A DNA stretch of 64,000 nt from Thalassotalea mangrovi. GTDB taxonomy: Bacteria > Pseudomonadota > Gammaproteobacteria > Enterobacterales > Alteromonadaceae. The notes under the pieces are model-generated. The model was not told where the DNA came from. It did no database searches and saw only the letters and a list, made by a program, of their open reading frames with translations. A program made the translations under genes and the position numbers. This document shows positions 34,328 through 44,250 of the stretch, in pieces. Location: positions 109,136-173,135 of the forward strand of contig NZ_SWDB01000021.1 of the NCBI RefSeq assembly GCF_005116735.1, given 5' to 3'. Numbering within the stretch: the stretch's first letter is position 1; each line of letters opens with the position of its first letter.

Positions 34328-36079
34328 TTAGCACAGTTTATTGAACTTATGTATTGCCCGTAGTGCCTGCTGCCATTGATAACTCTGGCCATCGGCAAAC
34401 ACATAATAGGTAACCTTGCCTGGCAAAAATGCCACGGTAATGCCGCCATAACCCGACATAAAAGGTACCCAGACCGGCTGCTTACAGTTAAGATCGGCGG
34501 CAATATCACGAAACCAGAATCCTTCCGCGTAAGCCAGGTACTTATTAATCCGCTCTGGCGCATTGGCTCTGGTAATGCGTGCTAGTGCCTTATCGATGAT
34601 AGTCTCATCAGCCTCTAATCCCGTTGCAGTTGTTTTATTACCAACGACAGCACCACTTAGGGCGACGATGTCCTCTGGCAACAGGGTTAATCCCCAGCCG
34701 GTAAAGGGTTGTGCTAACGCATCCTGGGTACGTCGAGTTACCCAGTTAGATGGGCTCAGGCCAATTGGCCTGAAAATTCTTGGCACCACATAATCAGCAA
34801 ACCAGTCCTTAGATGATGCTATGTGTTGTTGATACATACGGGCCAGCGCCGTTCCCAGAATGTAAGTATCTGAGGTGTGATAGATAAACTGACTGCCAGG
34901 TCGTTGTTTTCGCGAATAACCGCTGCAGGCATAGGTTATTTTGCTTTGATGCGTTGTCGCATCAAAAAAAAGTGCCTCTGTCGCCTTGGCATCCTCATCG
35001 GCCATGTAGACTTTTGAGTGATATAAACCGGTATTCATATTCACGAGGTTGGCTAAGGTTACGCCTCGCCATTCGTCACCCGCACATTCATTAACCCAGT
35101 CGCTCACCAATTGCTGCTCCAGATTAGCGATTTCCCTGGCCATTGCATGTAAGGCGAATGCGGCAAAGTAAGATTTAGCCAGCGAGTAGGAAGGTAAACT
35201 CAGGCTCTGGCATAGAGGATGATCGCCATATCGGGTCGGGCATGAAGAGCGATAGTGTTGATCGGCAATGATTAACCCGGCCACACTAATATCAGCAGCT
35301 GCCATATCCCTTTTACCCGCCAGGGCCGCGATATCCGCGTTGGGAAAGGCCGCAAGTAATTGCTGTAAATCCTGGGTTTCCGCCTGAACGTGTCGATAAC
35401 GATGCTGTTGGCTTTGCATATCCGCTGAGGTCGTCACAGCCTCAGGTGTATACTTGGTTGCCATAAATCCACTGGCATCAAATTGGAAATAATGACAACT
35501 CTCATTGCTGATTTGATAATAGGTATTACTGATAAATCCTTTTGAATCAAATAAAAACGTGAGTAAGCCATTGTGCAGGCAATTGGCATTTTTTTCCTGT
35601 AAAGCAAAAGGAATAAGCGCCCTGCTGTAGCCCTGATCGCTTGATTGCTGCCATACCTGTCCGGGCTCAAAAATATAATCCCAGTGAGGATGCTCTGTGG
35701 TTATCGTGCCGCGGGTAACCGGAAATAATACACCGTTGTCCTCGACAAATTGCAGCGATATTGATGGTAACCAGTGACTGCGTAAACCTGCATTTTGTGA
35801 ATACCCGTAGTGATCAGTGATAACGTTAAAATATCTTGCAGCCTGCTGCACCTTTAACGTCAGAGTACCAGAAAATTGATATTGCGCTTCGCCCACTTCG
35901 GGAGGCGGAGATAGAACAGGCAATAATACCGGCTGAGAAATGGATTGTTCATTGAGTTGCTGTAAGGTAATTTGCTCTCCTACCGGTACCTGGTCTTGCT
36001 GCAATCCACAGGCGGTCAGAAAAGCCAATACCCAGCCTGATATCACCACGCAGCATCGTCGGTAAATTGTCCCGGGCAC
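34328..36079 (-). CDS. Serine hydrolase (beta-lactamase family) lipoprotein
   Basis: 583 aa from GTG 36079; GTG 36118 is an alternative that would overlap the transporter gene. From 36079 the N-terminus (PGTIYRRCCVVISGWVLAFLTACG) is a normal lipoprotein signal with lipobox LTAC. The class C beta-lactamase/esterase-like domain lies in the second half: PSYSLAKSYFAAF (S-x-x-K nucleophile motif), YHTSDTYILG (Y-x-x equivalent) and GYGGITVAF near the end (H/K-x-G position). The first ~270 residues are a beta-rich region without recognised family. It acts in the periplasm on an ester or amide. It starts 5 bp after the transporter stop, so the two are coupled. Confidence 0.8.
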   Translation of the reverse strand: MPGTIYRRCCVVISGWVLAFLTACGLQQDQVPVGEQITLQQLNEQSISQPVLLPVLSPPPEVGEAQYQFSGTLTLKVQQAARYFNVITDHYGYSQNAGLRSHWLPSISLQFVEDNGVLFPVTRGTITTEHPHWDYIFEPGQVWQQSSDQGYSRALIPFALQEKNANCLHNGLLTFLFDSKGFISNTYYQISNESCHYFQFDASGFMATKYTPEAVTTSADMQSQQHRYRHVQAETQDLQQLLAAFPNADIAALAGKRDMAAADISVAGLIIADQHYRSSCPTRYGDHPLCQSLSLPSYSLAKSYFAAFALHAMAREIANLEQQLVSDWVNECAGDEWRGVTLANLVNMNTGLYHSKVYMADEDAKATEALFFDATTHQSKITYACSGYSRKQRPGSQFIYHTSDTYILGTALARMYQQHIASSKDWFADYVVPRIFRPIGLSPSNWVTRRTQDALAQPFTGWGLTLLPEDIVALSGAVVGNKTTATGLEADETIIDKALARITRANAPERINKYLAYAEGFWFRDIAADLNCKQPVWVPFMSGYGGITVAFLPGKVTYYVFADGQSYQWQQALRAIHKFNKLC

Positions 36080-36084
36080 TGGTA

Positions 36085-37290
36085 TCAGGATTCCCGGTCC
36101 AGCATCCGTGCAGGCCACCAGGTCACAATTAGTGATAGCAGTAGCACCAGCACGGCGATGTTAATCAGCACCGAGTAGCTAAAACCACCGACCATTAATG
36201 CAGCTGCTAACGGCCCCGAAGCCAGTCCCATTTTCGATGCAAAACCACCGAGTGCTGCCATTTGTCCCTGGCGGTCAAACTCCGAACAAAGGCCAAGAAT
36301 ATAGGGGATCACAAATGCCCAGGCGATGGCAATATTGATATTAGCCAGCCAGAATAGCCACTCCTGCTGCGCATAATGCAACACAAATGTATTAATCGCA
36401 GTGAACACAATGCCGATTACCAACGGGAAGCCCCGACCGACCCGGGTCGATAGCCAGACGACCAATACCGAGCCCAATATGCCGAACCAGGCTGAGATAC
36501 CAACAATGGTCGATACCTGCTCCGTTTGTAAGCCAGCAACCACTCCCAAATCGATAATGTAAGCATACAAGCCCATGTTGGCTGCCTGAAACAAAAATAA
36601 CGCCAGTAACGCTGCAGCCAGTGGTAACCGTTTAACAGACTGTTGGACCCCTTTGCGCGGGTTTGCATTATTTTGATAGTGCGGTATGAATGGCAGCATT
36701 AACAGCGTACATACCGAAAACGCGATCAACGACGCAAACAGCACACTGGTCCCATACTCAGGTACCAGTGGTGGAATATAAATCACACCCACACCACCCA
36801 GGCCAAACTGGACCAGCAATAATACACCAAAGGTTTTATCGGCCTCTTTGGTTCTAGCGATGATGGAAAAGCCAACACCAACCAATAAGCCACCTATCGA
36901 ACCATGAATAAAACGAACTACCATCAGGGTCAACGGTTCGCTAAGCAATATCGATATCAGATCACAAGCAATCAACGCAATTAACAGGACCACTGATGTT
37001 TTCCGCCAGGACCAGGTTTTTACCACGAAAACTGCTGCCAAAGCACCCAGGGCAGCCCCATAAACATTAAATGAGGCTACCAGGCCAGCGTCCTCTTTAC
37101 TGAACTGTAAGGCCTCTATCAATCCCGAGACCAACGCCGGCATGATATTGACATAAAACAATCCCGCTGAAGCTAAAAACGCCAGTAAGGTGCGGGCCAC
37201 CATGCCATTGGGGTCGATGCGGTTTCCCCAGGAAAATTGCGTACCTGCGGTGTTTTTACTTTCAGCCGGTACCGGTGCTGATGGCTGCAT
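36085..37290 (-). CDS. MFS transporter
   Basis: 401 aa from ATG 37290, preceded by GAGGACG; a TTG at 37308 is less likely. About 12 membrane helices of the major facilitator superfamily, with the short loop after helix 2 (FVVKTWSWRKTSVVLL) and FIHGSIGGLLVGVGFSIIAR in helices 4-5. The central loop carries FIPHYQNNANPRKG. Inner-membrane importer or exporter of a small molecule. First gene of the minus-strand series that continues with the serine hydrolase, MocR regulator, carbon-nitrogen hydrolase and TonB receptor. Its specificity is unknown. Confidence 0.88.
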   Translation of the reverse strand: MQPSAPVPAESKNTAGTQFSWGNRIDPNGMVARTLLAFLASAGLFYVNIMPALVSGLIEALQFSKEDAGLVASFNVYGAALGALAAVFVVKTWSWRKTSVVLLIALIACDLISILLSEPLTLMVVRFIHGSIGGLLVGVGFSIIARTKEADKTFGVLLLVQFGLGGVGVIYIPPLVPEYGTSVLFASLIAFSVCTLLMLPFIPHYQNNANPRKGVQQSVKRLPLAAALLALFLFQAANMGLYAYIIDLGVVAGLQTEQVSTIVGISAWFGILGSVLVVWLSTRVGRGFPLVIGIVFTAINTFVLHYAQQEWLFWLANINIAIAWAFVIPYILGLCSEFDRQGQMAALGGFASKMGLASGPLAAALMVGGFSYSVLINIAVLVLLLSLIVTWWPARMLDRES

Positions 37291-37590
37291 GGGACGTCCT
37301 CGTGTCAATTGATCTCAACTCATATCAGACTATCACGGTTATTGTCGGTTGTTAGCGCCAGATGTTGTCGACTGATGAGTCCAGTTACTACTTACTCTTT
37401 GAAAAGCCTGTAAAAACAAGGTTTTTAAACAATTTAAACTTGCTTAACATTGGTGTTTTTTTTATCCTGAAATGGTTGTTTTTTATACTCGCAATCGTGC
37501 ATAGCTTCAGTTCCGTAGGGCCGATGACAACCAGTTTCGCGAGTTTTCTCAATCCGCAAGGCAGTAATTTCTACTCTGGGTGGCAAGGTA
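37291..37590. other. 300-bp divergent intergenic region
   Basis: Lies between the MFS transporter and proB, so it holds both promoters. An AT-rich imperfect dyad (CAAGGTTTTTAAA facing TTTAAACTTG, near 37418-37443) and a run of eight T (near 37455) are present. No gene is convincing. Confidence 0.5.
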
Positions 37591-38700
37591 ATGCAGTTTA
37601 AACGTATCGTGGTAAAAGTGGGCAGTGCCCTGGTATCTCCCGATGGACAGGGGTGCTCGGGTAAACATGTACTGGCCATTGCCGGATTTATCAGTGCATG
37701 TCATCAGCAGGATATCGAAGTCATTCTGGTATCCTCGGGAAGTGTTGCCGCGGGTCGCTCTTCCATTGCGCACGGCTCCAATACGCCGTCGATAGCTGCA
37801 AAACAAGCCATGGCGGCGGTTGGGCAGATGCAGATGATGGCAAACTGGCAGCGTTTTTTCGATTTTTCCTGTTCACAACTACTGATAACCCATGGCGATT
37901 TAAAAGACAGGAAACGCTACCTGAATATTAAAAATACCGTGCGAGTGTTATTGGAAAATCGGGTACTGCCAATTATCAATGAAAATGACACGGTCGCCAC
38001 TCAGGAACTTAAAGTCGGTGATAATGACAATCTTGCAGCGTTAGTCGCTATGGTTGTTGAAGCCGATGCGCTGTTGATACTGAGTGATGTGGATGGCGTG
38101 TTTGACAAGGATCCGCGCAAGTTTTCCGATGCCACTTTGATCCCTAACATCGAAGAAATTACTCAGGATATTTATGATCTGGCTGGCGGCACCACTAATC
38201 ATCTGGCAACCGGCGGTATGGCTACCAAAATTCAGGCTGCAGAAAAGGCTTGCGAACAAGGCATTGAAACCTTCATCGTCAATGGCACAAAACCTAAAGC
38301 ATTTGAGCAATTGTTGCAAGGCGCAAACCCAGGTACCCATTTTCGCGCCCAGGGTAATACGTTAACCGCGAAAAAACAGTGGCTGAAAAATACCCTGAAA
38401 AGCTCAGGCGCCGTGCATGTTGACCAGGGTGCGGTGCGCGCTCTGCAGAAAACCGGCGCGTCGTTATTGGCTATCGGGGTGAAAGGACTAACCGGAGATT
38501 TTGCCAAAGGTGCTGCCGTCGACATTATCTATTTTGACGAGCAAGCCCCGAAAATCATTGGCAAAGGGATCTCACAATATTCCAGTAGCGATCTCGCCCG
38601 AATCCAGGGGCAAGGCAGTCACAATATCGAAACCATTCTTGGCTATTGCCCAAGCCAAGAAGTCATCCATCGAGATGATTTAGTATTAAGTAACAAATAG
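37591..38700 (+). CDS. proB: Glutamate 5-kinase
   Basis: 369 aa. First enzyme of proline synthesis: phosphorylates glutamate at the gamma-carboxyl with ATP, in the cytoplasm. The amino acid kinase domain shows VVKVGSALV (residues 7-15), LVSSGSVAAGR, INENDTVAT, GDNDNLAALVA, LLSDVDGVFDKDPR-like (LILSDVDGVFDKDPRKF) and GTGGMATKIQAA-like (LATGGMATKIQAAEKA). The C-terminal PUA domain starts near residue 275 (SSGAVHVDQGAVRAL onward). AAGGTA lies before the ATG. The domain set and length equal those of E. coli ProB, so feedback control by proline is expected. proA follows after 10 bp. Confidence 0.95.
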   Translation: MQFKRIVVKVGSALVSPDGQGCSGKHVLAIAGFISACHQQDIEVILVSSGSVAAGRSSIAHGSNTPSIAAKQAMAAVGQMQMMANWQRFFDFSCSQLLITHGDLKDRKRYLNIKNTVRVLLENRVLPIINENDTVATQELKVGDNDNLAALVAMVVEADALLILSDVDGVFDKDPRKFSDATLIPNIEEITQDIYDLAGGTTNHLATGGMATKIQAAEKACEQGIETFIVNGTKPKAFEQLLQGANPGTHFRAQGNTLTAKKQWLKNTLKSSGAVHVDQGAVRALQKTGASLLAIGVKGLTGDFAKGAAVDIIYFDEQAPKIIGKGISQYSSSDLARIQGQGSHNIETILGYCPSQEVIHRDDLVLSNK

Positions 38701-38710
38701 TCAGGAACCT

Positions 38711-39985
38711 GTGAGCACGATTATGAATGACGCTTCCCAATTTGATATCGCCAGTTTAGCCAAAAAAGCGCGTCAGGCGTGCCCGGTGGTTGCTCAGTTA
38801 ACCACGACGCAAAAGAATAAAATATTAATGGCGATGGCCGCTAAAGTTCGCAATGAAAAAACCAGGTTGATCGCTGAAAATCAGTTAGATATCGACGCAG
38901 GTCGAGCCAAAGGATTAACTGATGCCATGCTAGATCGCTTGTTATTGACCGATGAACGAATTGAAGACATAGCCAGTGCGATTGAGGACATTGCGGCCCT
39001 GGCAGATCCGGTGGGCAGTGTCAGTGGCTTAAATAAGCGCCCTAATGGGATTGAAGTTGGCAAGATGCGTATTCCATTAGGGGTGATTGCTATGATCTAT
39101 GAAGCCCGCCCCAACGTTACCGCTGAAGCCGCGGCGCTTTGTTTAAAATCCGGGAATGCAGTGATTTTACGGGGAGGCTCCGAAGCGGTTCACAGTAACC
39201 GGGCGATATCGGATTTATGGCATCAGGTGCTGCAGGATTTTTCGATACCGACAGAAATTATCACCATAGTCCCTAACACCGATCGCAGCGTTATCAGTGA
39301 ATTACTTACTCTAAATAAGTACATTGATTTAGTTATCCCCCGCGGTGGTGAGGCTCTGATCCGTTACGTCAGCGATAATTCCCGCATTCCGGTCATTCAA
39401 CATTACAAAGGGGTCTGTCACCTGTATATCGATAATGATGCGGATTTGGGCCAGGCAATTGAAATCCTGGTTAATGGTAAGACGCAGCGCCCAAGTGCCT
39501 GTAATGCCATCGAAACCTTGTTGGTGCATAGCGAAATTGCCGATACGTTTTTACCAAACGCAGCGCAGGCGCTGGCACCTTTTGGGGTGAAGGTTCATTG
39601 TTGTGAGAACAGTGCCACCTTCTTTGCCAATGCCCAACTCGCCACGGAAGACGACTATCATGCGGAATACCTGGCCCAGGAAGTTGCGGTCAGGGTAGTA
39701 GCGGATTTCGACCAGGCGATAAGCCACATCCAGACCTATAGTTCCGATCATACCGAAGTCATTGTTACCCAGAATTATCAGCGCGCACGGGAATTTGTTG
39801 GTCGTATCAACTCTTCGGTGGTGATGGTAAATGCTTCATCACGATTTTCCGATGGTGGTGAGCTCGGCCTCGGCTCTGAAATCGGCATCTCCACTTCACG
39901 GCTCCATGCCTATGGCCCCATGGGTTTGCAAGCACTCACAACAGAAAAGTTCATCGTTTTTGGTGATGGCCAGGTTCGTCGTTAA
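38711..39985 (+). CDS. proA: Gamma-glutamyl phosphate reductase
   Basis: 424 aa. Second enzyme of proline synthesis, reducing gamma-glutamyl phosphate to glutamate semialdehyde with NADPH; normally complexed with ProB. Seen: IPLGVIAMIYEARPNVT (residues ~117-133), LKSGNAVILRGGSEA, IPRGGEALIRYVSDNS, VIQHYKGVCHLYID (catalytic Cys in GVC), TQRPSACNAIETLL and EIGISTSRLHAYGPMG at the end. GTG 38711 is preferred because AGGA lies 5 bp upstream; ATG 38723 would be too far from it. It forms the proBA operon and converges on the cysteine synthase fusion gene 40 bp away. Confidence 0.95.
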   Translation: MSTIMNDASQFDIASLAKKARQACPVVAQLTTTQKNKILMAMAAKVRNEKTRLIAENQLDIDAGRAKGLTDAMLDRLLLTDERIEDIASAIEDIAALADPVGSVSGLNKRPNGIEVGKMRIPLGVIAMIYEARPNVTAEAAALCLKSGNAVILRGGSEAVHSNRAISDLWHQVLQDFSIPTEIITIVPNTDRSVISELLTLNKYIDLVIPRGGEALIRYVSDNSRIPVIQHYKGVCHLYIDNDADLGQAIEILVNGKTQRPSACNAIETLLVHSEIADTFLPNAAQALAPFGVKVHCCENSATFFANAQLATEDDYHAEYLAQEVAVRVVADFDQAISHIQTYSSDHTEVIVTQNYQRAREFVGRINSSVVMVNASSRFSDGGELGLGSEIGISTSRLHAYGPMGLQALTTEKFIVFGDGQVRR

Positions 39986-40025
39986 CGTAGCGAATATTTT
40001 CCCTGTGTTTCGCCGTTATGGCTAT

Positions 40026-41501
40026 CTAGCGGGCGTGGAGCCAGCTCGGTAGATAATCATAGGGATCTTTTTTGTTGTCGCCGCTCATGGTTTGATTGTG
40101 TTTGATACCAGCCTTTTCTAAAGTGGTTTCAAGGCTACCATCTTTCACTTTATCAAACAGCTCGGTGCATCCCCCGATAAATTCACCATTGACGAAAATC
40201 TGTGGAAACGTGTTGCAACCTGTTTTATGGCGTAGGGCAATTCGTAACTTACCGCCATGATTTTGTTCGGCAAAGGCGACACTGTCGAGATCGATACTTT
40301 TAAACGCAATATCATAATGATTCAGGGCATTTCGAACCGAATCACAAAACTCACACCATTGCAGGGCAAACATCACTACTTTCGGATCTGAACGATGAAT
40401 GTAATCATCGATTTCTTTTACCATTTCGGGATCCGCTTGCTCCAGTGGTGCTTCGACGGTCGAGCCACCACCACTATCAAACCGATAGTTATCGGTTGAT
40501 TTCGATATCGCCAATTCTTCCTCATTCATATCGGCATTAACATCGGCAAACAACTGGGTCGATAAATAGCGTTCACCGGTATCCGGCAGCATACAAAGGA
40601 TATTACTGCCTTTGGCCACAAGCCGGGCCAGGTTGAGGGCACCGGCTAGCGTCGCGCCCCCGGAAATACCCACGAAAATGCCCTCCTTCTGCGCCAGCTC
40701 TTTGGCACAACGCAGTGAATCTTCGCCATCAATCGGCATAAAATTATCAATATGATTCGCCTCTAATGCCTGACTGGCGAGAGCGGGAATAAAATCCGGT
40801 GACCAGCCCTGCATCATATGGGGACGGAATTTTGGATGACTTTCATTTTCAGGCTGGCTAATGCCGCTGGCGAGGATTTGTGAATTATCTGGTTCACATA
40901 CGATAATACGGGTGTTAGGACTGACTTCCTTAAGCTTGCGGGAAACACCATTTAAGGTACCGCCGGTACCAAAGCCGCTAACCCAGTAATCCAGATTCAT
41001 GTCGCGAAAATCACGGAGAATTTCTTCGGCCGTGGTTCGATAATGAATCTCAGCATTGGCCGGATTTTCAAATTGGCGAGCCAAAAACCAACCATGCTTT
41101 TCGGCGAGTTCCGCCGCCTTGTTTACCATGCCAGAGCCTTTTAAATGCGCTGGTGTCAGAACCACTTTGGCACCGAGAAAACGCATCATTTTACGACGCT
41201 CAACACTGAAATTTTCTGCCATGGTTACCACTAATGGGTAGCCTTTTTGCGCGCATACCATGGCCAGGCCAATTCCGGTATTACCACTGGTCGCCTCGAT
41301 TACCGTTTGTCCCGGTTTAAGCAAACCTCTTTTTTCTGCATCCTCAATAACGCCGAGTGCCAGTCGGTCTTTCACCGATGCCATCGGATTAAAGGATTCG
41401 ACTTTAACAAACACATTAACGCCCGGCGGTGCCATCTTGTTAAGCCTTACGATGGGGGTGTTGCCAATGGTTTGCAGAATATTGTCATAGATGCCGGGCA
41501 T
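40026..41501 (-). CDS. Cysteine synthase-glutaredoxin fusion protein
   Basis: 491 aa. Residues 1-~325 are an O-acetylserine sulfhydrylase-type PLP enzyme: IGNTPIVRLN, SFNPMASVKDRLAL (K44, PLP lysine), EATSGNTGIGLA (residues 69-80), GTGGTLNGVSRKL, GISGGATLAGAL and LPDTGERYLST. Residues ~360-466 are a glutaredoxin: VMFALQWCEFCDSV (active-site C383-x-x-C386), NTFPQIFVNGEFIGGCTELF. A low-complexity linker (GGGSTVEAPLEQ) joins them. The expected reaction is cysteine from O-acetylserine and sulfide in the cytoplasm; the glutaredoxin could deliver or reduce a sulfur donor such as thiosulfate-derived S-sulfocysteine, as needed in a CysM-type role (inference). Confidence 0.9.
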   Translation of the reverse strand: MPGIYDNILQTIGNTPIVRLNKMAPPGVNVFVKVESFNPMASVKDRLALGVIEDAEKRGLLKPGQTVIEATSGNTGIGLAMVCAQKGYPLVVTMAENFSVERRKMMRFLGAKVVLTPAHLKGSGMVNKAAELAEKHGWFLARQFENPANAEIHYRTTAEEILRDFRDMNLDYWVSGFGTGGTLNGVSRKLKEVSPNTRIIVCEPDNSQILASGISQPENESHPKFRPHMMQGWSPDFIPALASQALEANHIDNFMPIDGEDSLRCAKELAQKEGIFVGISGGATLAGALNLARLVAKGSNILCMLPDTGERYLSTQLFADVNADMNEEELAISKSTDNYRFDSGGGSTVEAPLEQADPEMVKEIDDYIHRSDPKVVMFALQWCEFCDSVRNALNHYDIAFKSIDLDSVAFAEQNHGGKLRIALRHKTGCNTFPQIFVNGEFIGGCTELFDKVKDGSLETTLEKAGIKHNQTMSGDNKKDPYDYLPSWLHAR

Positions 41502-41548
41502 GGTTCTTCCATAAATTTAGGAGCTTATGGAATTAATTGTAGACGTAA

Positions 41549-41585
41549 AAAAAGGATTAAATCCTACTTGGATTTAACCCTTTTT
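41549..41585 (-). terminator. Rho-independent terminator of ilvC
   Basis: AAAAGGATTAAATCC and GGATTTAACCCTTTT pair around a TACTT loop, with A-runs giving T-runs on the minus strand. It lies about 40 bp after the ilvC stop, between ilvC and the cysteine synthase fusion gene. Confidence 0.8.
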
Positions 41586-41626
41586 AAGTCAAAAGACGAC
41601 AGCCTGCATAAAAAGCGTTCGTTCTA

Positions 41627-43102
41627 TTAAAGCGCGATCTTCTTCATATCCGTCATATAACCGCGTAGGGTTTTACCTACCTGCTCCACGCTGTGGCTGC
41701 GAATCGATTCATTGACTTCAATCAAACGAACATTGTCCACCTGGTTGCTCTTATCCGCTAAACCTTCACCCAGATCCTGCAAGGATAACTGGTTAACGTA
41801 ATCCTGTAACAGAGGTACTGCCGCATGGGAGAACAGATAGTTACCGTATTCTGCCGTATCTGAGATTACCACATTCATTTCATACAGTTTCTTACGGGCG
41901 ATACAGTTGGCGATAAGTGGCGTCTCGTGCAACGACTCATAATAAGCCGACTCTTCGATAATACCCGCCGCTACCATGGTTTCAAACGCCAGCTCTACCC
42001 CGGCTTTCACCATAGCTACCAGGAAGATACCTTTGTCGTAATATTCCTGTTCACTGATTTGAACATCACATTCTGCTGCCTGTTCAAACGACGTTTTCGA
42101 CGTCTGCTCACGCCAGGTTAACAGGTTGTCATCGCCATTAGCCCAGTCCTGCATCATGGTTTTTGAAAACTCACCTTCGATAATATCATCCATGTGCTTT
42201 TCAAATAATGGTCGCAAGATGGCTTTTAATTCCTCTGCCATCTCAAAGGCACGGATTTTTGCCGGATTCGACAGTCGATCCATCATGTTGGTAATACCGC
42301 CATGTTTTAAACCTTCAGTAACCGTCTCCCAGCCATATTGAATCAGTTTTGCCGCGTAGGCGCTATTCATGCCATTCGCGACCATTTGCTGGTGACCTAG
42401 AATCGCCCCAGTTTGTAACATCCCGCAGAGGATAGTTTGCTCACCCATCAGGTCAGATTTCACTTCGGCGATAAATGATGACTCAAGCACACCAGCACGA
42501 TCGCCACCGGTGGCACTGGCATATGCTTTCGCTATGGTAAGGCCCTGGCCGTTCGGATCATTCTCCGGATGCACGGCGATCAGTGTCGGCACGCCAAAGC
42601 CGCGTTTGTATTCTTCACGAACCTCGGTACCCGGACACTTAGGCGCAACCATAATGACAGTAATGTCATCACGCACCTGCATGCCTTCCTCAACAATATT
42701 GAACCCATGGGAGTAAGATAGTGTCGCACCATGCTTCATCAACGGCATTACCGATTCAACCACATTGGTGTGCTGTTTATCCGGGGTCAGGTTTAACACC
42801 ATATCGGCCTGAGGGATCAGCTCTTCATAGGTACCAACGGTAAAACCATTTTCCGTCGCCCATTGCCAGGACTGACGCTTCTCTTTAATTGCTGATTCAC
42901 GCAGGGCATAGGAGATATCTAAACCGGAATCACGCATATTCAGCCCCTGGTTCAGGCCTTGAGCGCCACAACCAACGATAACGATCTTCCAACCTTTAAT
43001 GGCATTACAGCCATCGCTGAATTCTTCACGTTTCATAAAACGGCATTTGCCCAATTGCGCTAATTTGTCACGCAAACTCAAGGTATTAAAATAATTGGCC
43101 AC
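41627..43102 (-). CDS. ilvC: Ketol-acid reductoisomerase, class II
   Basis: 491 aa from GTG 43102, which begins [20 protein letters not shown] as E. coli IlvC does and has CAGGAG about 9 bp upstream; the longer open frame adds sequence from the ilvY-ilvC promoter. Converts acetolactate or acetohydroxybutyrate to the dihydroxy acid with NADPH and Mg2+. Seen: [20 protein letters not shown] (Rossmann motif), [25 protein letters not shown], and two copies of the knotted helical domain with [12 protein letters not shown] and E-rich metal ligands, the duplication that defines class II. It is separate from the main ilv operon and divergent from ilvY. Confidence 0.95.
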   Translation of the reverse strand: MANYFNTLSLRDKLAQLGKCRFMKREEFSDGCNAIKGWKIVIVGCGAQGLNQGLNMRDSGLDISYALRESAIKEKRQSWQWATENGFTVGTYEELIPQADMVLNLTPDKQHTNVVESVMPLMKHGATLSYSHGFNIVEEGMQVRDDITVIMVAPKCPGTEVREEYKRGFGVPTLIAVHPENDPNGQGLTIAKAYASATGGDRAGVLESSFIAEVKSDLMGEQTILCGMLQTGAILGHQQMVANGMNSAYAAKLIQYGWETVTEGLKHGGITNMMDRLSNPAKIRAFEMAEELKAILRPLFEKHMDDIIEGEFSKTMMQDWANGDDNLLTWREQTSKTSFEQAAECDVQISEQEYYDKGIFLVAMVKAGVELAFETMVAAGIIEESAYYESLHETPLIANCIARKKLYEMNVVISDTAEYGNYLFSHAAVPLLQDYVNQLSLQDLGEGLADKSNQVDNVRLIEVNESIRSHSVEQVGKTLRGYMTDMKKIAL

Positions 43103-43192
43103 CTGGAACGACTCCTGTATCGGTATGAATTGCATCAATTTATGTATGGAAGCAAGGATAGTGGATAATCTATATTGCTTAAAATGATATAT

Positions 43193-43220
43193 TTGCAATA
43201 ATGTATTGCATATTATGCAA
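43193..43220. promoter_or_regulatory. Two overlapping IlvY operators
   Basis: TGCAATA (43194-43200), ATG, TATTGCA (43204-43210) forms one dyad; TTGCATA (43206-43212), T, TATGCAA (43214-43220) forms a second perfect 15-bp palindrome. Tandem TTGCA-type dyads between ilvC and ilvY match the known arrangement in which IlvY activates ilvC and represses itself when bound to acetolactate. Confidence 0.8.
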
Positions 43221-43267
43221 CATTCAAAAGCGTCCGATTGTTAACAGCGCATAGGATAAGTTTCGCT

Positions 43268-44176
43268 ATGGATATTAAGTCGTGCCAGGTGTTTGCTCAT
43301 TTGGCGGAACATTTGCACTTTTCACAGACCGCCAGCACCTTCCATATGAGTCCGTCGACTTTAAGTCGCTGGGTTCAGCGTCTGGAGGTAGAACTCGATA
43401 GCCAGTTATTATATCGGGACAACCGCACGGTAGCGCTGACTCCATCCGGTGAGGTTTTTCATCAATACTGTAAAGCGCAAATCCTCGAATGGCAGAATCT
43501 CCAGGCTCGTATTCAACAACAGCAGGGAACGCTAAGCGGTACATTATCCCTGTATTGTTCAGTAACAGCAGCGTATTCGCACCTACCGGCAATGTTAGAT
43601 AAATTTCGGGAAAAATATCCTCAGGTGGAAATTACCCTGGAAACCGGCAATGCCGCTGACGCGTTTCAGAAAGTGCATCAAAAAGATGTCGATCTTGCCA
43701 TCGCCGCCCATGATGATAGCCTGCCAGCCAGTTGCTTCTTCCACCCTATCGCCAGCATCCCTGTCGCCATCATCGCCCCCACCATTCCATGTCATGTAAC
43801 AAGCCTGCTCGAGCAATTTGCACAGCAACAGCACATCGACTGGCAATCCTTGCCGGTGATATTGCCGGATCATGGGCCAATACGCAGGCGCTTTGACCGT
43901 TGGTATCAACAACAAACCGGCGATGAGGTGAAGCAAAAGCCAAATATTTATGCCCGCGTCTCAGGTCATGAAGCCCTGGTATCTATGGTCGCGTTGGGAT
44001 GTGGTATTGGTATTGCGCCACAGGTGGTGATTGATAACAGCCCGGTGCAAGACCGGATCCGGCCCCTGGTTACCGACCACCCGATACCGGATTTCACTTT
44101 AGGAGTTTGTGGACTAAGCAATCGAGCTACGCAGCCGTTATTGGAGGCATTTATCGACTGTCTGGAAAAGCAATAA
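43268..44176 (+). CDS. ilvY: LysR-family activator of ilvC
   Basis: 302 aa from ATG 43268, which has AGGATAAG upstream and gives the usual IlvY start (DIKSCQVFAHLAEHLHFSQTA). The helix-turn-helix continues with FHMSPSTLSRWVQRLEVELD, then RDNRTVALTPSGE. The effector domain begins at LSGTLSLYCSVTAAYSHLP. It is divergent from ilvC with paired operators between, as in Enterobacteriaceae, so assignment is firm. Known IlvY proteins respond to acetolactate and acetohydroxybutyrate. Confidence 0.92.
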   Translation: MDIKSCQVFAHLAEHLHFSQTASTFHMSPSTLSRWVQRLEVELDSQLLYRDNRTVALTPSGEVFHQYCKAQILEWQNLQARIQQQQGTLSGTLSLYCSVTAAYSHLPAMLDKFREKYPQVEITLETGNAADAFQKVHQKDVDLAIAAHDDSLPASCFFHPIASIPVAIIAPTIPCHVTSLLEQFAQQQHIDWQSLPVILPDHGPIRRRFDRWYQQQTGDEVKQKPNIYARVSGHEALVSMVALGCGIGIAPQVVIDNSPVQDRIRPLVTDHPIPDFTLGVCGLSNRATQPLLEAFIDCLEKQ

Positions 44177-44250
44177 ACCACTAACCCTGCTTCTTTGTGC
44201 TAAACGAAGCAGGTTTTAGGTTTCGGGTCTCAAGTTTTAGGTTTCGGGTC

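Noticed and set aside
41627-43198. Longer start (43198) for ilvC
   Set aside because: Upstream codons cover the IlvY operators; GTG 43102 matches the family N-terminus and has a good ribosome site.
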